Made by a program: the position numbers and the translations under genes. The notes below the pieces were generated by a model that worked only from the letters and a program-made list of their open reading frames with translations, did not search any database and was not told where the DNA came from. Shown piece by piece: positions 7,368 through 16,111 of a stretch of 40,525 bases of DNA. The stretch's first letter is position 1. Every line of letters begins with the position of its first letter. The stretch is taken from positions 1 through 40,525 of IMG/VR virus record IMGVR_UViG_3300042892_003290; one strand, given 5' to 3'. The DNA comes from a virus.

Positions 7368-8304
7368 ATATACTGCTGTTGCATACTTTAGCGGAATCCC
7401 CCCTAATAATACTAATCAAGAAAAACCGTTAATTTTAACTAATTTCTGCCAAGGTGTTACGGCATCGGGCGACACTGGAATTTTACATAAGGGCATGGAT
7501 GCGATTCCCTGCGATGTAGCATTAATTCAGGGATTTGTACACGAGCACGGCAAAGATGCACCTCATCTTAGATTAAGAAGAGCGGCCATAGATCTACAAA
7601 AAACAAATAACAAACGATCGTTAATCGTCGACAGCAGCTTGTTCCTTTATACAAATAAAGCAAATCCTTTACACTATCTTAGATATAGTTTTGATGGAGT
7701 ATTCCCAACAACAGGTTTTTATTTCGATACCGAGACTGATCCTAGCCGCTGGCAAAAAATCAGTAATAATTTAAATTTAAGTTTAAAAGACTATCGATCT
7801 CAAGGTAACCATATATTGATTTGCCTACAGCGAAATGGCGGGTGGAGTATGGCAGGCCTCGACGTTCAAGATTGGGCTATACAGGTTGTTAACACATTAA
7901 GACAATACACAGACCGTCCTATTGTTATTCGAGCTCACCCCGGCGATAAAGCAGCACGTGATTATCTCGATCCTAGAAGCCCTAAATGTAAAATAAAATT
8001 TTCTAAAGCAGTTAGGCTCAGTACTAATGTAGACTTAGTAGATGATCTTAAAAATTGTTGGGCAGCAGTTAATTATAATTCTAGTCCCGTTGTAGGAGCG
8101 GCAATAGAGGGTGTTCCTATCTTTGTTATGGATCCACTCAATAGTCAATGTGCAGAAATTGCCAACACTGATCTAGCGAAAATTGAAACACCAAACATGC
8201 CGGATAGACAGCCATGGGTTGAAAGAATCAGCATGTTTCACTGGAATTTTCAAGAACTGGTTAGTGGAGAGTGCTGGCAGCACATACGTAAGTTTATTAA
8301 ATAA
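7360..8304 (+). CDS. GT-B-like paralog C
   Basis: 314 aa, overlapping paralog B by 8 bases. It keeps the family core: HILICLQRNGGWSM, the helix WAIQVVNTLRQYTDRPIVIR, followed by AHPGDKAARDYLD, then NYNSSPVVGAAIEGVPIFVM and the tail ETPNMPDRQPWVERISMFHW. The AHPGDK segment is the clearest active-site-like motif of the five copies, because His-Pro at this place is usual in capsule and teichoic-type GT-B enzymes. The N-terminal part differs from A and B. Confidence 0.75.
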   Translation: MSKYTAVAYFSGIPPNNTNQEKPLILTNFCQGVTASGDTGILHKGMDAIPCDVALIQGFVHEHGKDAPHLRLRRAAIDLQKTNNKRSLIVDSSLFLYTNKANPLHYLRYSFDGVFPTTGFYFDTETDPSRWQKISNNLNLSLKDYRSQGNHILICLQRNGGWSMAGLDVQDWAIQVVNTLRQYTDRPIVIRAHPGDKAARDYLDPRSPKCKIKFSKAVRLSTNVDLVDDLKNCWAAVNYNSSPVVGAAIEGVPIFVMDPLNSQCAEIANTDLAKIETPNMPDRQPWVERISMFHWNFQELVSGECWQHIRKFIK

Positions 8305-8308
8305 CTTA

Positions 8309-9121
8309 ATGTACAAATTTCAAATAACACACCAAGACTTTGTTGAAAATCCATGGTTTCAAAATTGGCAAAACACAAAGGTTGTCGATACCTGGGAACA
8401 TGTGTCATCAGACATTCCGGTAATCACAGCGTCAAATTTATTACGATATGAGGTAAGACGCTGGCTTAAAAATTCTCAACCTGCAATCTATATAGGACGA
8501 GGGTATCTTGGTAACCATATAGGCAAAGGTCGATGGTGGTGGCGGTATAGTGTGAACGGATGGGCTAATACACAATTGATGCCAATACCATATTCTAGAT
8601 GGGGTTTAACCGAACTTCCCAGACATCCTTGGAAGGTTAAAACAATTAAAAATATTTTATTGGCTCCTAGTAAAATGACAGGTAAGGTGTGGGAGTCTAA
8701 TCAAAACGGCAGCTGGACTGATCAACTGATGGATAAATTTCCAGGAGCAACAGTTAGGATTAGACCAAAAGCAAGAAAATCTGCATTACGATGGGCAACG
8801 ATCTGGGATGATCTAGATTGGGCAGATCTTGTAATTTCTCAATCATCTGCAATCACCTGCGAAGCATTTTGGTATGGAAAAAAAGTAATAAGTCTAGAAC
8901 CATGCCCGACATGGGCAGCTGGAAGAACTTTCTTAGATAATTGGCAAGATCCTACAGAACCAGCAGGGAGAGATCAATGGCATGAACATCTAGCATGGAG
9001 TCAATTTTCTAGAACTGAATGGGAAACTGGAGAAGCCCTAAATCTTATAGAAAAATATCTAGGGCCTGTGGTAGATTACAAAAACTACTACAATTACAAC
9101 TTATTAGAAAATTTTAATTAA
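8309..9121 (+). CDS. GT-B-like paralog D
   Basis: 270 aa from the ATG at 8309; an earlier in-frame start at 8183 would overlap paralog C by more than 100 bases and is rejected. It shares YIGRGYLGNHIGKGRWWWR with the N-part of A, ILLAPSKMTGKVW, a VRIRPKARKS arm, SQSSAITCEAFWYGKKVISL in place of the GVP loop, and the tail AGRDQWHEHLAWSQFSRTEW. The GVP loop is changed to GKKVI, so donor specificity may differ. Its stop overlaps the stop of the convergent minus-strand gene. Confidence 0.75.
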   Translation: MYKFQITHQDFVENPWFQNWQNTKVVDTWEHVSSDIPVITASNLLRYEVRRWLKNSQPAIYIGRGYLGNHIGKGRWWWRYSVNGWANTQLMPIPYSRWGLTELPRHPWKVKTIKNILLAPSKMTGKVWESNQNGSWTDQLMDKFPGATVRIRPKARKSALRWATIWDDLDWADLVISQSSAITCEAFWYGKKVISLEPCPTWAAGRTFLDNWQDPTEPAGRDQWHEHLAWSQFSRTEWETGEALNLIEKYLGPVVDYKNYYNYNLLENFN

Positions 9122-9932
9122 ATTTTTTCATTTCAGCAATCATTGTATCGTAGTCAACAATATCGAAATTAAATTCATTACGAGTATCTATTAAAATTTT
9201 ATTAACTGGCTTAGGACCTTGTGTTCTAATTATTGTTTTGTTGAAAGCATACACTTCATTTATTTTGCACAGTAGATCATATTTGTTAATTTTATTTTTA
9301 TTACTAACAAGATGATAAATCCCAGATATCGTAGGATCATTTATATATTTGTCAATGCATTTAGCAAGTTCTAAAGTAGTAATACCATTCCACCAGGCGT
9401 TGTCCCAACCTTGCAATTCTTGTTGAGGATTAGTCGAAATCCAATTAAACAACCCGGTGCCATTTGTTTTTATTTCCGAACCAATTATACTCATTCTAAA
9501 TGTAATATCTTTAGAATTATTAACTTCACCGTTTGATTTCGAGCTGCCGTAGGCATTCATTTCGGTGTGAATATCATTTTCGACGTACTCGCCTTTCTTT
9601 CCGTCAAACACACAATCCGTAGACAGATGTATTAGTCGAGTACTGGAATCTTTAAGATTGTATTCTAGATAATGCGGAAACCAAGAGTTAATAATTGCTG
9701 CTCTATCGGGTCTGTCAATGCTATCTTTAACCAATAACCCAATACAGTTAATAACAAAATCATAATCTGTTAACATTGTAAAAAATGAATCGTTGTGGCT
9801 AATTTTTTCAATGTCTATATTGATATTAGAATTCGATCTAGCCGAAGTAGTGACTTTATGACCTTGCTGTTTAAGATATCGAGTGATAACATGCCCGGCC
9901 ATTCCATTGGCACCAATTACTAAAACTTTCAT
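9114..9932 (-). CDS. NAD(P)-dependent sugar reductase (RmlD/FnlB-like SDR)
   Basis: 272 aa extended SDR. The N-terminal nucleotide-binding motif is VIGANGMAGHV; active-site parts are LSTDCVFDG and YGSSK (Y-x-x-x-K). The sequence resembles reductases that reduce the 4-keto intermediate of dTDP-L-rhamnose, or of UDP-L-FucNAc/QuiNAc synthesis. Its direct partner upstream (4-base overlap) is a CapE/FnlA-like dehydratase acting on UDP-GlcNAc, so the UDP-6-deoxy-HexNAc branch is the better guess. The product should feed the island's glycosyltransferases. Confidence 0.8.
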   Translation of the reverse strand: MKVLVIGANGMAGHVITRYLKQQGHKVTTSARSNSNINIDIEKISHNDSFFTMLTDYDFVINCIGLLVKDSIDRPDRAAIINSWFPHYLEYNLKDSSTRLIHLSTDCVFDGKKGEYVENDIHTEMNAYGSSKSNGEVNNSKDITFRMSIIGSEIKTNGTGLFNWISTNPQQELQGWDNAWWNGITTLELAKCIDKYINDPTISGIYHLVSNKNKINKYDLLCKINEVYAFNKTIIRTQGPKPVNKILIDTRNEFNFDIVDYDTMIAEMKKFN

Positions 9933-10909
9933 ATAAACTTACCTTTCTTAAGCATTTCTTTAATTTCTTGCTTATTCATAATCTTAGTTACAGACGAAAA
10001 TTCGTTGTAAGGAAATGGAGTATGATCTTGATAACGAGTGGCCAATGCCTGATTATACCCAGCCGGTAACGTTAAGAAATAGTTGTTGTCGTAACAGAAT
10101 GACAACTGCGATTCATGATGTGAAATTAACATCTCGTCTAACTTTTCACCTGGTCGCATACCTGTTTCTTTAACTTCAACTACTCCGTATTCGTCCATTA
10201 ATACTTCTGCAAGGTCTTTAATATAACATGCAGGCATGTTCATTACAAATGTTTCCCCGCCTATACTGTCAATGCTTGCTTTGAATAACAACAGGATAGC
10301 TTCTTCTAATGTTAAAAAGAAGCGTGTCATTTTCACGTCCGTGATTGTGATAGGTCCGCCTGACTTGATCTGTTCAATAAAGAACGGAATAACAGAACCG
10401 CTAGATCCCATTACGTTGCCGCCGCGAATACAAACAAACTTTGTGTAGTCGCTTAGATCATTGGCTTGAACAATAATCTTTTCGCCTACTGCTTTGGTCA
10501 TTCCGTACAGATTAATCGGTTCTACAGCTTTATCTGATGAAACATCAATGACTTTCTTTACACGATTTTCAATGGCGGCATTGACTATGTTAGTAGTCCC
10601 GTTGACATTTGTTTTAATTGTTTCTTGAACATTCTCTTCACACACCGGAACATGTTTTAATGCGGCAAGGTGAAAAATATAATCAACATTCTTTGTGGCG
10701 ATTCTAACAGCTTCATAATCTCGAATGTCACCGATGATGAATTTAAGTTTAGAATTATTAAACTTTCGTTTCATTAACACCTGCTGTAACTCGCCTCTAG
10801 AAAAACATATAATTTCTTTTACATTATATTTTTCTAATAGCATTGCAATTAATGTCTGCCCCCATGAGCCAGTAGCACCACTAACAAAGATTCTAGTACC
10901 GTTAAACAT
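9929..10909 (-). CDS. UDP-GlcNAc 4,6-dehydratase-type SDR (CapE/FnlA/WbjB-like)
   Basis: 326 aa. Motifs: VSGATGSWGQ (NAD binding), FHLAALKHVPVCE, DVSSDKAVEP, LYGMTKAVGEK (Y-x-x-x-K), RGGNVMGSSGSVIPFF and ETGMRPGEKLDEMLIS. These mark the polysaccharide-biosynthesis dehydratase family that converts UDP-GlcNAc to a 4-keto-6-deoxy sugar, often with 5-epimerisation. It sits between a methyltransferase and the RmlD-like reductase in one minus-strand operon. The 2-epimerase (WecB-like) needed for finished UDP-L-FucNAc or QuiNAc is not in this window. Confidence 0.88.
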   Translation of the reverse strand: MFNGTRIFVSGATGSWGQTLIAMLLEKYNVKEIICFSRGELQQVLMKRKFNNSKLKFIIGDIRDYEAVRIATKNVDYIFHLAALKHVPVCEENVQETIKTNVNGTTNIVNAAIENRVKKVIDVSSDKAVEPINLYGMTKAVGEKIIVQANDLSDYTKFVCIRGGNVMGSSGSVIPFFIEQIKSGGPITITDVKMTRFFLTLEEAILLLFKASIDSIGGETFVMNMPACYIKDLAEVLMDEYGVVEVKETGMRPGEKLDEMLISHHESQLSFCYDNNYFLTLPAGYNQALATRYQDHTPFPYNEFSSVTKIMNKQEIKEMLKKGKFI

Positions 10910-11462
10910 CTTGACTCCTTAACATGTTGATTATTTCATCATCTGAATATAATTTTTTGGTTTTTATAAATTCCATAAATTCAGCATATGATACAGATTT
11001 ATATGATTCTGCTGGATTAATTTTAGTGGCCGGAAGTTTGATCAATGTAAATCCAAAATTAGTGTCCATTGGATATATTTCAAATGATGTTTCCTGTAGC
11101 ATGTAATACAAGACCTTAAAAGAGTCTGAACATCGACTAGACTGGACATATTTTCTAGAAGGTGGAATCATATCATGCAGTAGAATCCATTTGGTAGCAT
11201 GGTCTATTGAATTGTTAAAATCTCGTACTACATAGTCGTAATCATGATTCGCATCAATGAAGATGATATCAAATTTTTCTTCAGCTGGCAAAGAATTAAA
11301 ATATTCATCAGTTGTTCCGGTATACATCGCCTTGCCATTCATATCCACTGAGAATTTATTTTTAGCCTTGATCGAATTAAAATTAACATTGTCATTAACT
11401 CCTAATTCTAAGTAAGAATATTCTTCAATCTTGTGTAGATGGTTGATAATAATACTACTCAT
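10902..11462 (-). CDS. SAM-dependent methyltransferase (Methyltransf_24-like)
   Basis: 186 aa. YSYLELGVNDNVNF stands in for motif I, and DIIFIDANHDYDYVVRDF plus WILLHDMIPP match the class I methyltransferases found in sugar and polysaccharide clusters. It overlaps the dehydratase gene by 8 bases. The probable role is methyl capping of a glycan; no substrate can be read from sequence. Confidence 0.78.
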   Translation of the reverse strand: MSSIIINHLHKIEEYSYLELGVNDNVNFNSIKAKNKFSVDMNGKAMYTGTTDEYFNSLPAEEKFDIIFIDANHDYDYVVRDFNNSIDHATKWILLHDMIPPSRKYVQSSRCSDSFKVLYYMLQETSFEIYPMDTNFGFTLIKLPATKINPAESYKSVSYAEFMEFIKTKKLYSDDEIINMLRSQDV

Positions 11463-11471
11463 ATGTGTTCC

Positions 11472-12113
11472 TTATATATATTTTCTTGACTTTCGAGGAG
11501 TCGCTACTGTGCTATCAGCTGCTAAAAATGTAGTATCGATTGCTGGGCCTAGATCATAGTCATAGTGTTCTTCGGTCAATTTTCTTTTTACAAAATCTTT
11601 AGAAGCCTTTGCTTCTGGATTATATTGCGGATTATCTGTGTCAATCCATTTCTGCAAAAAATGTATTCTTGATTGATTGTAATTCCATGACGATCTACTT
11701 TTAGAATATGCAACTTCTTCAGTTATATACATGGCAATGTTAGCTTCCTGCAAGCGAATATAAAAATCATCATCTTCGTACCCGCCACCAACGAATCGCT
11801 CATCCATCATTCCGATTTGCCTCATCAATTGTTTTTTAAAACCAAAAAATCCAAATCTATACAGTCCAACTAATCCGTACCCTTGGTTGATGAGAGACAC
11901 TGTTTTCTGCACATCAGCGGCGGTTGGCAAAACCTTATCAGACATTATGATTACAATTTCAGTGTCTGCTTTTGCTGTACACTCATTTACTAATTTTGAA
12001 AAAGAAGGATATCCGGTGCCGTCGAAATAATTAATTTTTTCAGGAGTTATGTTCTGTTTAATGGGATCAAACAGATGAGGTTTATTTGAAATCACATAAC
12101 AACTATATGACAT
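11472..12113 (-). CDS. GT-A glycosyltransferase with GGYEDDD motif
   Basis: 213 aa from the ATG at 12113, preceded by a GGGGGA SD; the in-frame codon at 12143 lies inside the upstream gene. VIIMSDKVLPTAAD fits a donor-binding region, and the GGYEDDDFYIRL motif is typical of GT2/GT7-like galactosyltransferase C-terminal domains, where the acidic run binds acceptor or acts as base. It is part of the minus-strand transferase operon. Confidence 0.78.
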   Translation of the reverse strand: MSYSCYVISNKPHLFDPIKQNITPEKINYFDGTGYPSFSKLVNECTAKADTEIVIIMSDKVLPTAADVQKTVSLINQGYGLVGLYRFGFFGFKKQLMRQIGMMDERFVGGGYEDDDFYIRLQEANIAMYITEEVAYSKSRSSWNYNQSRIHFLQKWIDTDNPQYNPEAKASKDFVKRKLTEEHYDYDLGPAIDTTFLAADSTVATPRKSRKYI

Positions 12114-12795
12114 TAAAATTCCCCCAATAACTTGTCTTTGCATTTGTTAAACTTTTTTTGCCATCCTTTTTAGTCAACGCCATACCCATTACGTAGTTAT
12201 GTACTTGAATTATGACATGATGTTGATTGATAGCATTGTCGGCAGGGAGATATGTTTTAGCATATGTGTTTAATAATTTTTCAGCGGCTGCTGGCTTGAT
12301 TGCGTATCCACAACAACCTGGCATCGAGCTCTGATAGTAATCAGCTGCCGACGCCTCACCTTCGGGATTATCGTAGTAATGACGATACCTGTCAGTTTTT
12401 TTAGGGTGACCTAACGCCAACACCAGCACATCCTTCCATTCAACCGGTACATAAGGTCTCACCAGAACAATGTCGTCTTCCCAAATAACAATAGGTTCGT
12501 TGAGCTCCACACACTTTTGCCAAAGACGATAATGACTATAAAAGCATCCTTGGACACCCGGACTCCAATGTGAATCTGGATCCATAGTCTTAATGACACC
12601 ATCGGCAGGAGGACCTTTAATGCCCCAAGGATGAATAGTTCTTCCCTCGTCCTTCATCATTTTTGTGGCATCATTCCCATAGGTGCCTTCAAATAATTCT
12701 ACTTCCTCGCCGAACTCAACTAATTGATTTTTTAACTTAGTAGCGGTATCAAGTGATGCTTGAATCTTCGATAAACAAATAATAAAATTTTTCAT
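12103..12795 (-). CDS. GT25-like glycosyltransferase
   Basis: 230 aa from the ATG at 12795, overlapping the upstream stop as ATGA. FIICLSKI near the start, GVQGCFYSHYRLWQKCVE and PIVIWEDDIVLVRPY are the marks of the GT25 family (LPS core/collagen-type transferases), and GCCGYAIKPAAAEKLL occupies the usual late position. It is likely a UDP-sugar transferase acting on LPS-like or protein-bound glycan. Confidence 0.82.
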   Translation of the reverse strand: MKNFIICLSKIQASLDTATKLKNQLVEFGEEVELFEGTYGNDATKMMKDEGRTIHPWGIKGPPADGVIKTMDPDSHWSPGVQGCFYSHYRLWQKCVELNEPIVIWEDDIVLVRPYVPVEWKDVLVLALGHPKKTDRYRHYYDNPEGEASAADYYQSSMPGCCGYAIKPAAAEKLLNTYAKTYLPADNAINQHHVIIQVHNYVMGMALTKKDGKKSLTNAKTSYWGNFNVI

Positions 12796-13625
12796 TGCCA
12801 ATACGCTTCTGTTCTTTGAACTTTTAGATCTTCAGGTTTACTACGACCTAATTTCTTTCTACCACCTTTGAGATGATCTAACCATGCGCCCCATTGACTA
12901 TTAATTAATGGGTGTCCTTCGCCTGACGTCATTCCCGGTGCTGGGCGTAGATCATGCAAGTGTGCTGCCCAATCTAGTTGTCGCATCTGCGGAAATTTTA
13001 CTCGTACCGCATCGAACACAAAACTGTCATGCCACTCAGCTAACTGAAAAATTCCTTGCTCTGCTTGATCATAGAATCTTTGGAATTCTTTGAGAAAAAG
13101 TTGAATGTTAGGTGATCGCAGATTCATAGCATACAGGCCGCATTCCGAATATTTGCCTTTTCTGCCAAGATAGCATAGTTCAGAATCTGCAGGAATCATT
13201 CTATAAAGATCTTTCATAGTGATAGGACTGTGACAAATAGTATCTGCATCCATCCACACTAAAATATCTGCATCTGTTTCCTTGGCACAATCAAAGATTG
13301 CATAAACTTTGTGAGCAAATCTCACAGCATGCCATTTAAATCCCTTACCTGAATCTTTTCTTAGAGATCTCACCGGATCGGCTGAAACATCGCCGTTGGC
13401 CTTAGGCACATCTTTCCATTGATTTTTAAAAGTCATCAATTCCGGAATCTCTTCTAGTCGTTTTAGAGTAACATGGCTGTGGTCACGAATGGCAGGATTA
13501 CATTGTTCTGGATAGATGTGTAAAATTACTTCATGAGGCCAGTTTGCACAGAATGTATCAATCATACGTTGTGCATATTTTTGTAAACCTTCTTCGTGGA
13601 AGGTGGTAACAACTGCTATTTTCAT
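12792..13625 (-). CDS. GT-A glycosyltransferase with DAD motif
   Basis: 277 aa. The N-terminus KIAVVTTFHEEGLQKYA and the metal site ILVWMDADTICHSPI define a GT-A fold of the type found in many phage and cyanophage genomes. Later CGLYAMNLRSPNIQLFL and EWHDSFVFD fit acceptor and divalent-ion regions. It overlaps both neighbours by 4 bases. Confidence 0.8.
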   Translation of the reverse strand: MKIAVVTTFHEEGLQKYAQRMIDTFCANWPHEVILHIYPEQCNPAIRDHSHVTLKRLEEIPELMTFKNQWKDVPKANGDVSADPVRSLRKDSGKGFKWHAVRFAHKVYAIFDCAKETDADILVWMDADTICHSPITMKDLYRMIPADSELCYLGRKGKYSECGLYAMNLRSPNIQLFLKEFQRFYDQAEQGIFQLAEWHDSFVFDAVRVKFPQMRQLDWAAHLHDLRPAPGMTSGEGHPLINSQWGAWLDHLKGGRKKLGRSKPEDLKVQRTEAYWQ

Positions 13626-14020
13626 CTATAATGTTCCCATACGTGAAATATTCCCTGAAGACTGGTACAGGCCCATCCAGAGTCGTATAAAATTTTTACT
13701 TTTTCATTTTCTACACGATCGCCGCCTTCGACAAACAGTTTTGCATTGTGTTTACGCCATATAACTTCTACTTTATCAAGATGATCCAACTGGTCAATGT
13801 CAACAAAGATTGATGACATATCCTGCAAGTGATCTAATTTAACAAAGTTTTCTTTATACACGAGATTTTTTGCCTTAATATCCGGCGGCACTTCGCTGAC
13901 CACAAATACTGTGTCATAAATTGCCAAGACTTGGTCTAAAATACCAAAAGCCGAACCTAACACCAGAGCATGCGTGTTGTTACGTGACAGTTTCATCAGT
14001 CTTTTTTGAAATTTATTCAT
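13622..14020 (-). CDS. Small Rossmann-like phage protein
   Basis: 132 aa from the ATG at 14020; a GTG at 14035 in frame would place the start inside the promoter box. ALVLGSAFGILDQVL, DTVFVVSE and SIFVDIDQLD read as alternating strands and helices of a small Rossmann fold, possibly a degenerate methyltransferase or sugar-nucleotide-binding fold. It is the first gene of the minus-strand operon, with a 4-base overlap to the next transferase. The function is unknown. Confidence 0.72.
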   Translation of the reverse strand: MNKFQKRLMKLSRNNTHALVLGSAFGILDQVLAIYDTVFVVSEVPPDIKAKNLVYKENFVKLDHLQDMSSIFVDIDQLDHLDKVEVIWRKHNAKLFVEGGDRVENEKVKILYDSGWACTSLQGIFHVWEHYR

Positions 14021-14025
14021 AATCC

Positions 14026-14063
14026 ATAAATACACAACAGTATTAACTACGTAGATTATTTAT
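14026..14063. promoter_or_regulatory. Divergent late-type promoter region
   Basis: Two ATAAATA late boxes face opposite ways. The plus-strand box at 14026-14032 points to the gene at 14071; the minus-strand box at 14057-14063 points to the operon starting at 14020. The spacer is A/T-rich. Confidence 0.5.
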
Positions 14064-14070
14064 TAAAATT

Positions 14071-14895
14071 ATGCGCTTCAGATTATATCGCGAATATGGT
14101 GCTTTGAACAGTCCGCCGGTGTTTGACGCCCTAGAACACGGCCTAAAACAAATGGGTCATGAGATTGTCAATGACCAAGAAGATGTGGCTGTGATTTGGT
14201 CTGTGCTTTGGGCTGGCCGAATGAGATCAAATAAAATGATCTATGACCGATGCCAACAGCAAGGCAAACCTGTAATGATTATAGAAGTCGGAAATCTCAA
14301 ACGTGGGGAGACTTGGAGATTAAGTCTCAATCATATCAATAATCTTGGTAGTTTCGGTAATGAAAAAAATCTAGATCATTCACGTCCCCAACAGTTAGGC
14401 ATGAAATTACAGCCAGTTTCGGAAAAACGTCGTGGCGAAATATTAATTGCCTGCCAGCATCAAGAAAGTCTGCAGTGGCAGGGGATGCCTGAGATGAAAA
14501 ACTGGGTAGCAGACACTATTGAAAAAATAAAACAGAATACTCATAGACGAATACGTGTGAGATATCACCCTCGTTCGGCATTTCCGTTCAAGCAGTCTGG
14601 TGTAGTAGTAGAACGGCCCGTGCTGGTTCCGGGCAGTTATGACGATTTTGATATTTTTTACAATTATCATTGTGTAATCAATCACAACAGTGGCCCAGCT
14701 GTTCAAGCAGCTATCAGCGGTGTGCCTGTACTCTGTGATCAATCCAGCCTTGCAGCTGACCTTAGTGTTAAATGGTCAGAATTAGACAGTCCGAGTCTGC
14801 CTGACAGAACTGAGTGGTTCGTGAAACTTTGCCATACTGAGTGGACTGTGGAAGAAATACGCCAAGGCATACCAATCACAAGATTATTCGGTTGA
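14071..14895 (+). CDS. GT-B-like paralog E
   Basis: 274 aa, fifth member of the family at 5.5-9.1 kb. The core is ILIACQHQESLQW, the helix WVADTIEKIKQNTHRRIRVR, then YHPRSAFPF, INHNSGPAVQAAISGVPVL, and the tail SPSLPDRTEWFVKLCHTEW. YHPR corresponds to AHPG in paralog C. It is separated from its relatives by the minus-strand operon, which suggests an inversion or separate insertion. The stop codon TGA lies inside the -35 box of the next promoter (GGT-TGA-CA). Confidence 0.78.
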   Translation: MRFRLYREYGALNSPPVFDALEHGLKQMGHEIVNDQEDVAVIWSVLWAGRMRSNKMIYDRCQQQGKPVMIIEVGNLKRGETWRLSLNHINNLGSFGNEKNLDHSRPQQLGMKLQPVSEKRRGEILIACQHQESLQWQGMPEMKNWVADTIEKIKQNTHRRIRVRYHPRSAFPFKQSGVVVERPVLVPGSYDDFDIFYNYHCVINHNSGPAVQAAISGVPVLCDQSSLAADLSVKWSELDSPSLPDRTEWFVKLCHTEWTVEEIRQGIPITRLFG

Positions 14896-14920
14896 CATCC
14901 TGAATTCAAGGCTGTATACT
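14892..14920 (+). promoter_or_regulatory. Sigma-70 promoter, leaderless type
   Basis: TTGACA, 17 bases, TATACT, then exactly 6 bases (TGAATA) to the ATG at 14927. The predicted start of transcription is the start codon; no SD is present. Confidence 0.8.
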
Positions 14921-14926
14921 TGAATA

Positions 14927-16111
14927 ATGCTATCATCAGAATTTGCCGAAGACATATTTGTTGAGTTTTACAAACTGGTTGTCCAACAGACGATCTCTAT
15001 TCAAGGTCAAGATTTCTCGCCCATCTCAAGTTTTCATGAAAAAATCATCAATGGTAGCGAGCTTACTAAAAATCAGGCAAATTTTCTCATAAAATTATTG
15101 GAAAAATACAAGATCGTATCTGCTCAGGCAGGAATTGATTATAGACCTCAACTACAAGATCTTAAATGGCGCACTGGATTTCGTGTACTTGATCTCAGCA
15201 AAAAAATCTACGTAGAACTGCGCGAAAAGAAACTGGAAATCTGTCTAAAATTTCCTTATCAGCTGAAAAAAGAATTCGAAGACGAGATCGACAACGGAAA
15301 AAATATTCAAGCACACAGTTTTTGGGATCACGAACAAAAGGTCAGACGCTTGGATTTCTATCAGTATAATCTAATTGCATTATATGAATTTGCTCTAAAA
15401 CATAATTTTGAAATCGATGACACATTTATGAATGTGCTGGCCGATGTTGAGGAAATTTGGCAAAATTCTGAACATGCAGTGCCGAGAAGTGAAATCACTA
15501 TCTACGGAGTATCATTAAAAAACGCCTCTGAAGAAACTCAAACATGGTGGGCAGATAATAGGACCAATGACCCTTACAAAGATCTACTGTTGGCCAAAAG
15601 CATGGGGTTTTTATACCACGAAAAACCACTGAATTTAGCAGAAAAAATCGCCAGCAGATCTGAAAACACTTTCTGGATCAAAGATAATAAAGATTTTTTT
15701 GCGTTGACAAAACTGTTTTCTGGAAGGATCTGTGTGCTGTTGGATAGGAGTAGTGCTACTCTGCCGTGGTTACAGAATTTTGTGGCAGATGCTGATAAAA
15801 ATGGTGTTTCACGTGAAGAAATTAAAGTGTGTTTTCGAGATAGCAAAGATGCTAACAGCGGCCTTAATGAGTGGATCAGAATTGCAGAAGTCGGTGGTCG
15901 AGTTGAAACCGGAAAGATTTTAATCTTCGAATCTAAACCTGCCAAGTGGTTGTTTAAGTTCAGCAATGATGTTACACTGTTAGTAACAAATAACATTTTT
16001 CCGCCAACAAACATCATGGCGAGAGATTGGTTCAGCTGTCATCCTTGTGTAATATATCTCGGTGACACTAAACCAACAGAAACCAAAGGACAAAAAATTG
16101 TCGAATTGTAA
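14927..16111 (+). CDS. Conserved-looking phage protein upstream of uvsW
   Basis: 394 aa, not recognised by function. The protein has a helical N-terminal half (LTKNQANFLIKLLEKYKI, then a WRTGFRVLDLSKKIYVE segment) and a C-terminal half with a nucleotide-binding-like strand (ICVLLDRSSATLPWLQ), GKILIFESKPAKWLF, LLVTNNIFPPTN and HPCVIYLGD. The alternation of strands suggests a RecA/helicase-like or Toprim-like core without a Walker A. It overlaps uvsW and is expressed from the leaderless promoter, so a role beside UvsW in replication or repair is likely by context. Confidence 0.8.
   Translation: MLSSEFAEDIFVEFYKLVVQQTISIQGQDFSPISSFHEKIINGSELTKNQANFLIKLLEKYKIVSAQAGIDYRPQLQDLKWRTGFRVLDLSKKIYVELREKKLEICLKFPYQLKKEFEDEIDNGKNIQAHSFWDHEQKVRRLDFYQYNLIALYEFALKHNFEIDDTFMNVLADVEEIWQNSEHAVPRSEITIYGVSLKNASEETQTWWADNRTNDPYKDLLLAKSMGFLYHEKPLNLAEKIASRSENTFWIKDNKDFFALTKLFSGRICVLLDRSSATLPWLQNFVADADKNGVSREEIKVCFRDSKDANSGLNEWIRIAEVGGRVETGKILIFESKPAKWLFKFSNDVTLLVTNNIFPPTNIMARDWFSCHPCVIYLGDTKPTETKGQKIVEL

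Noticed and set aside
8183-8308. N-terminal extension of paralog D
   Set aside because: Would overlap paralog C by more than 120 bases; the ATG at 8309 starts where family similarity begins.
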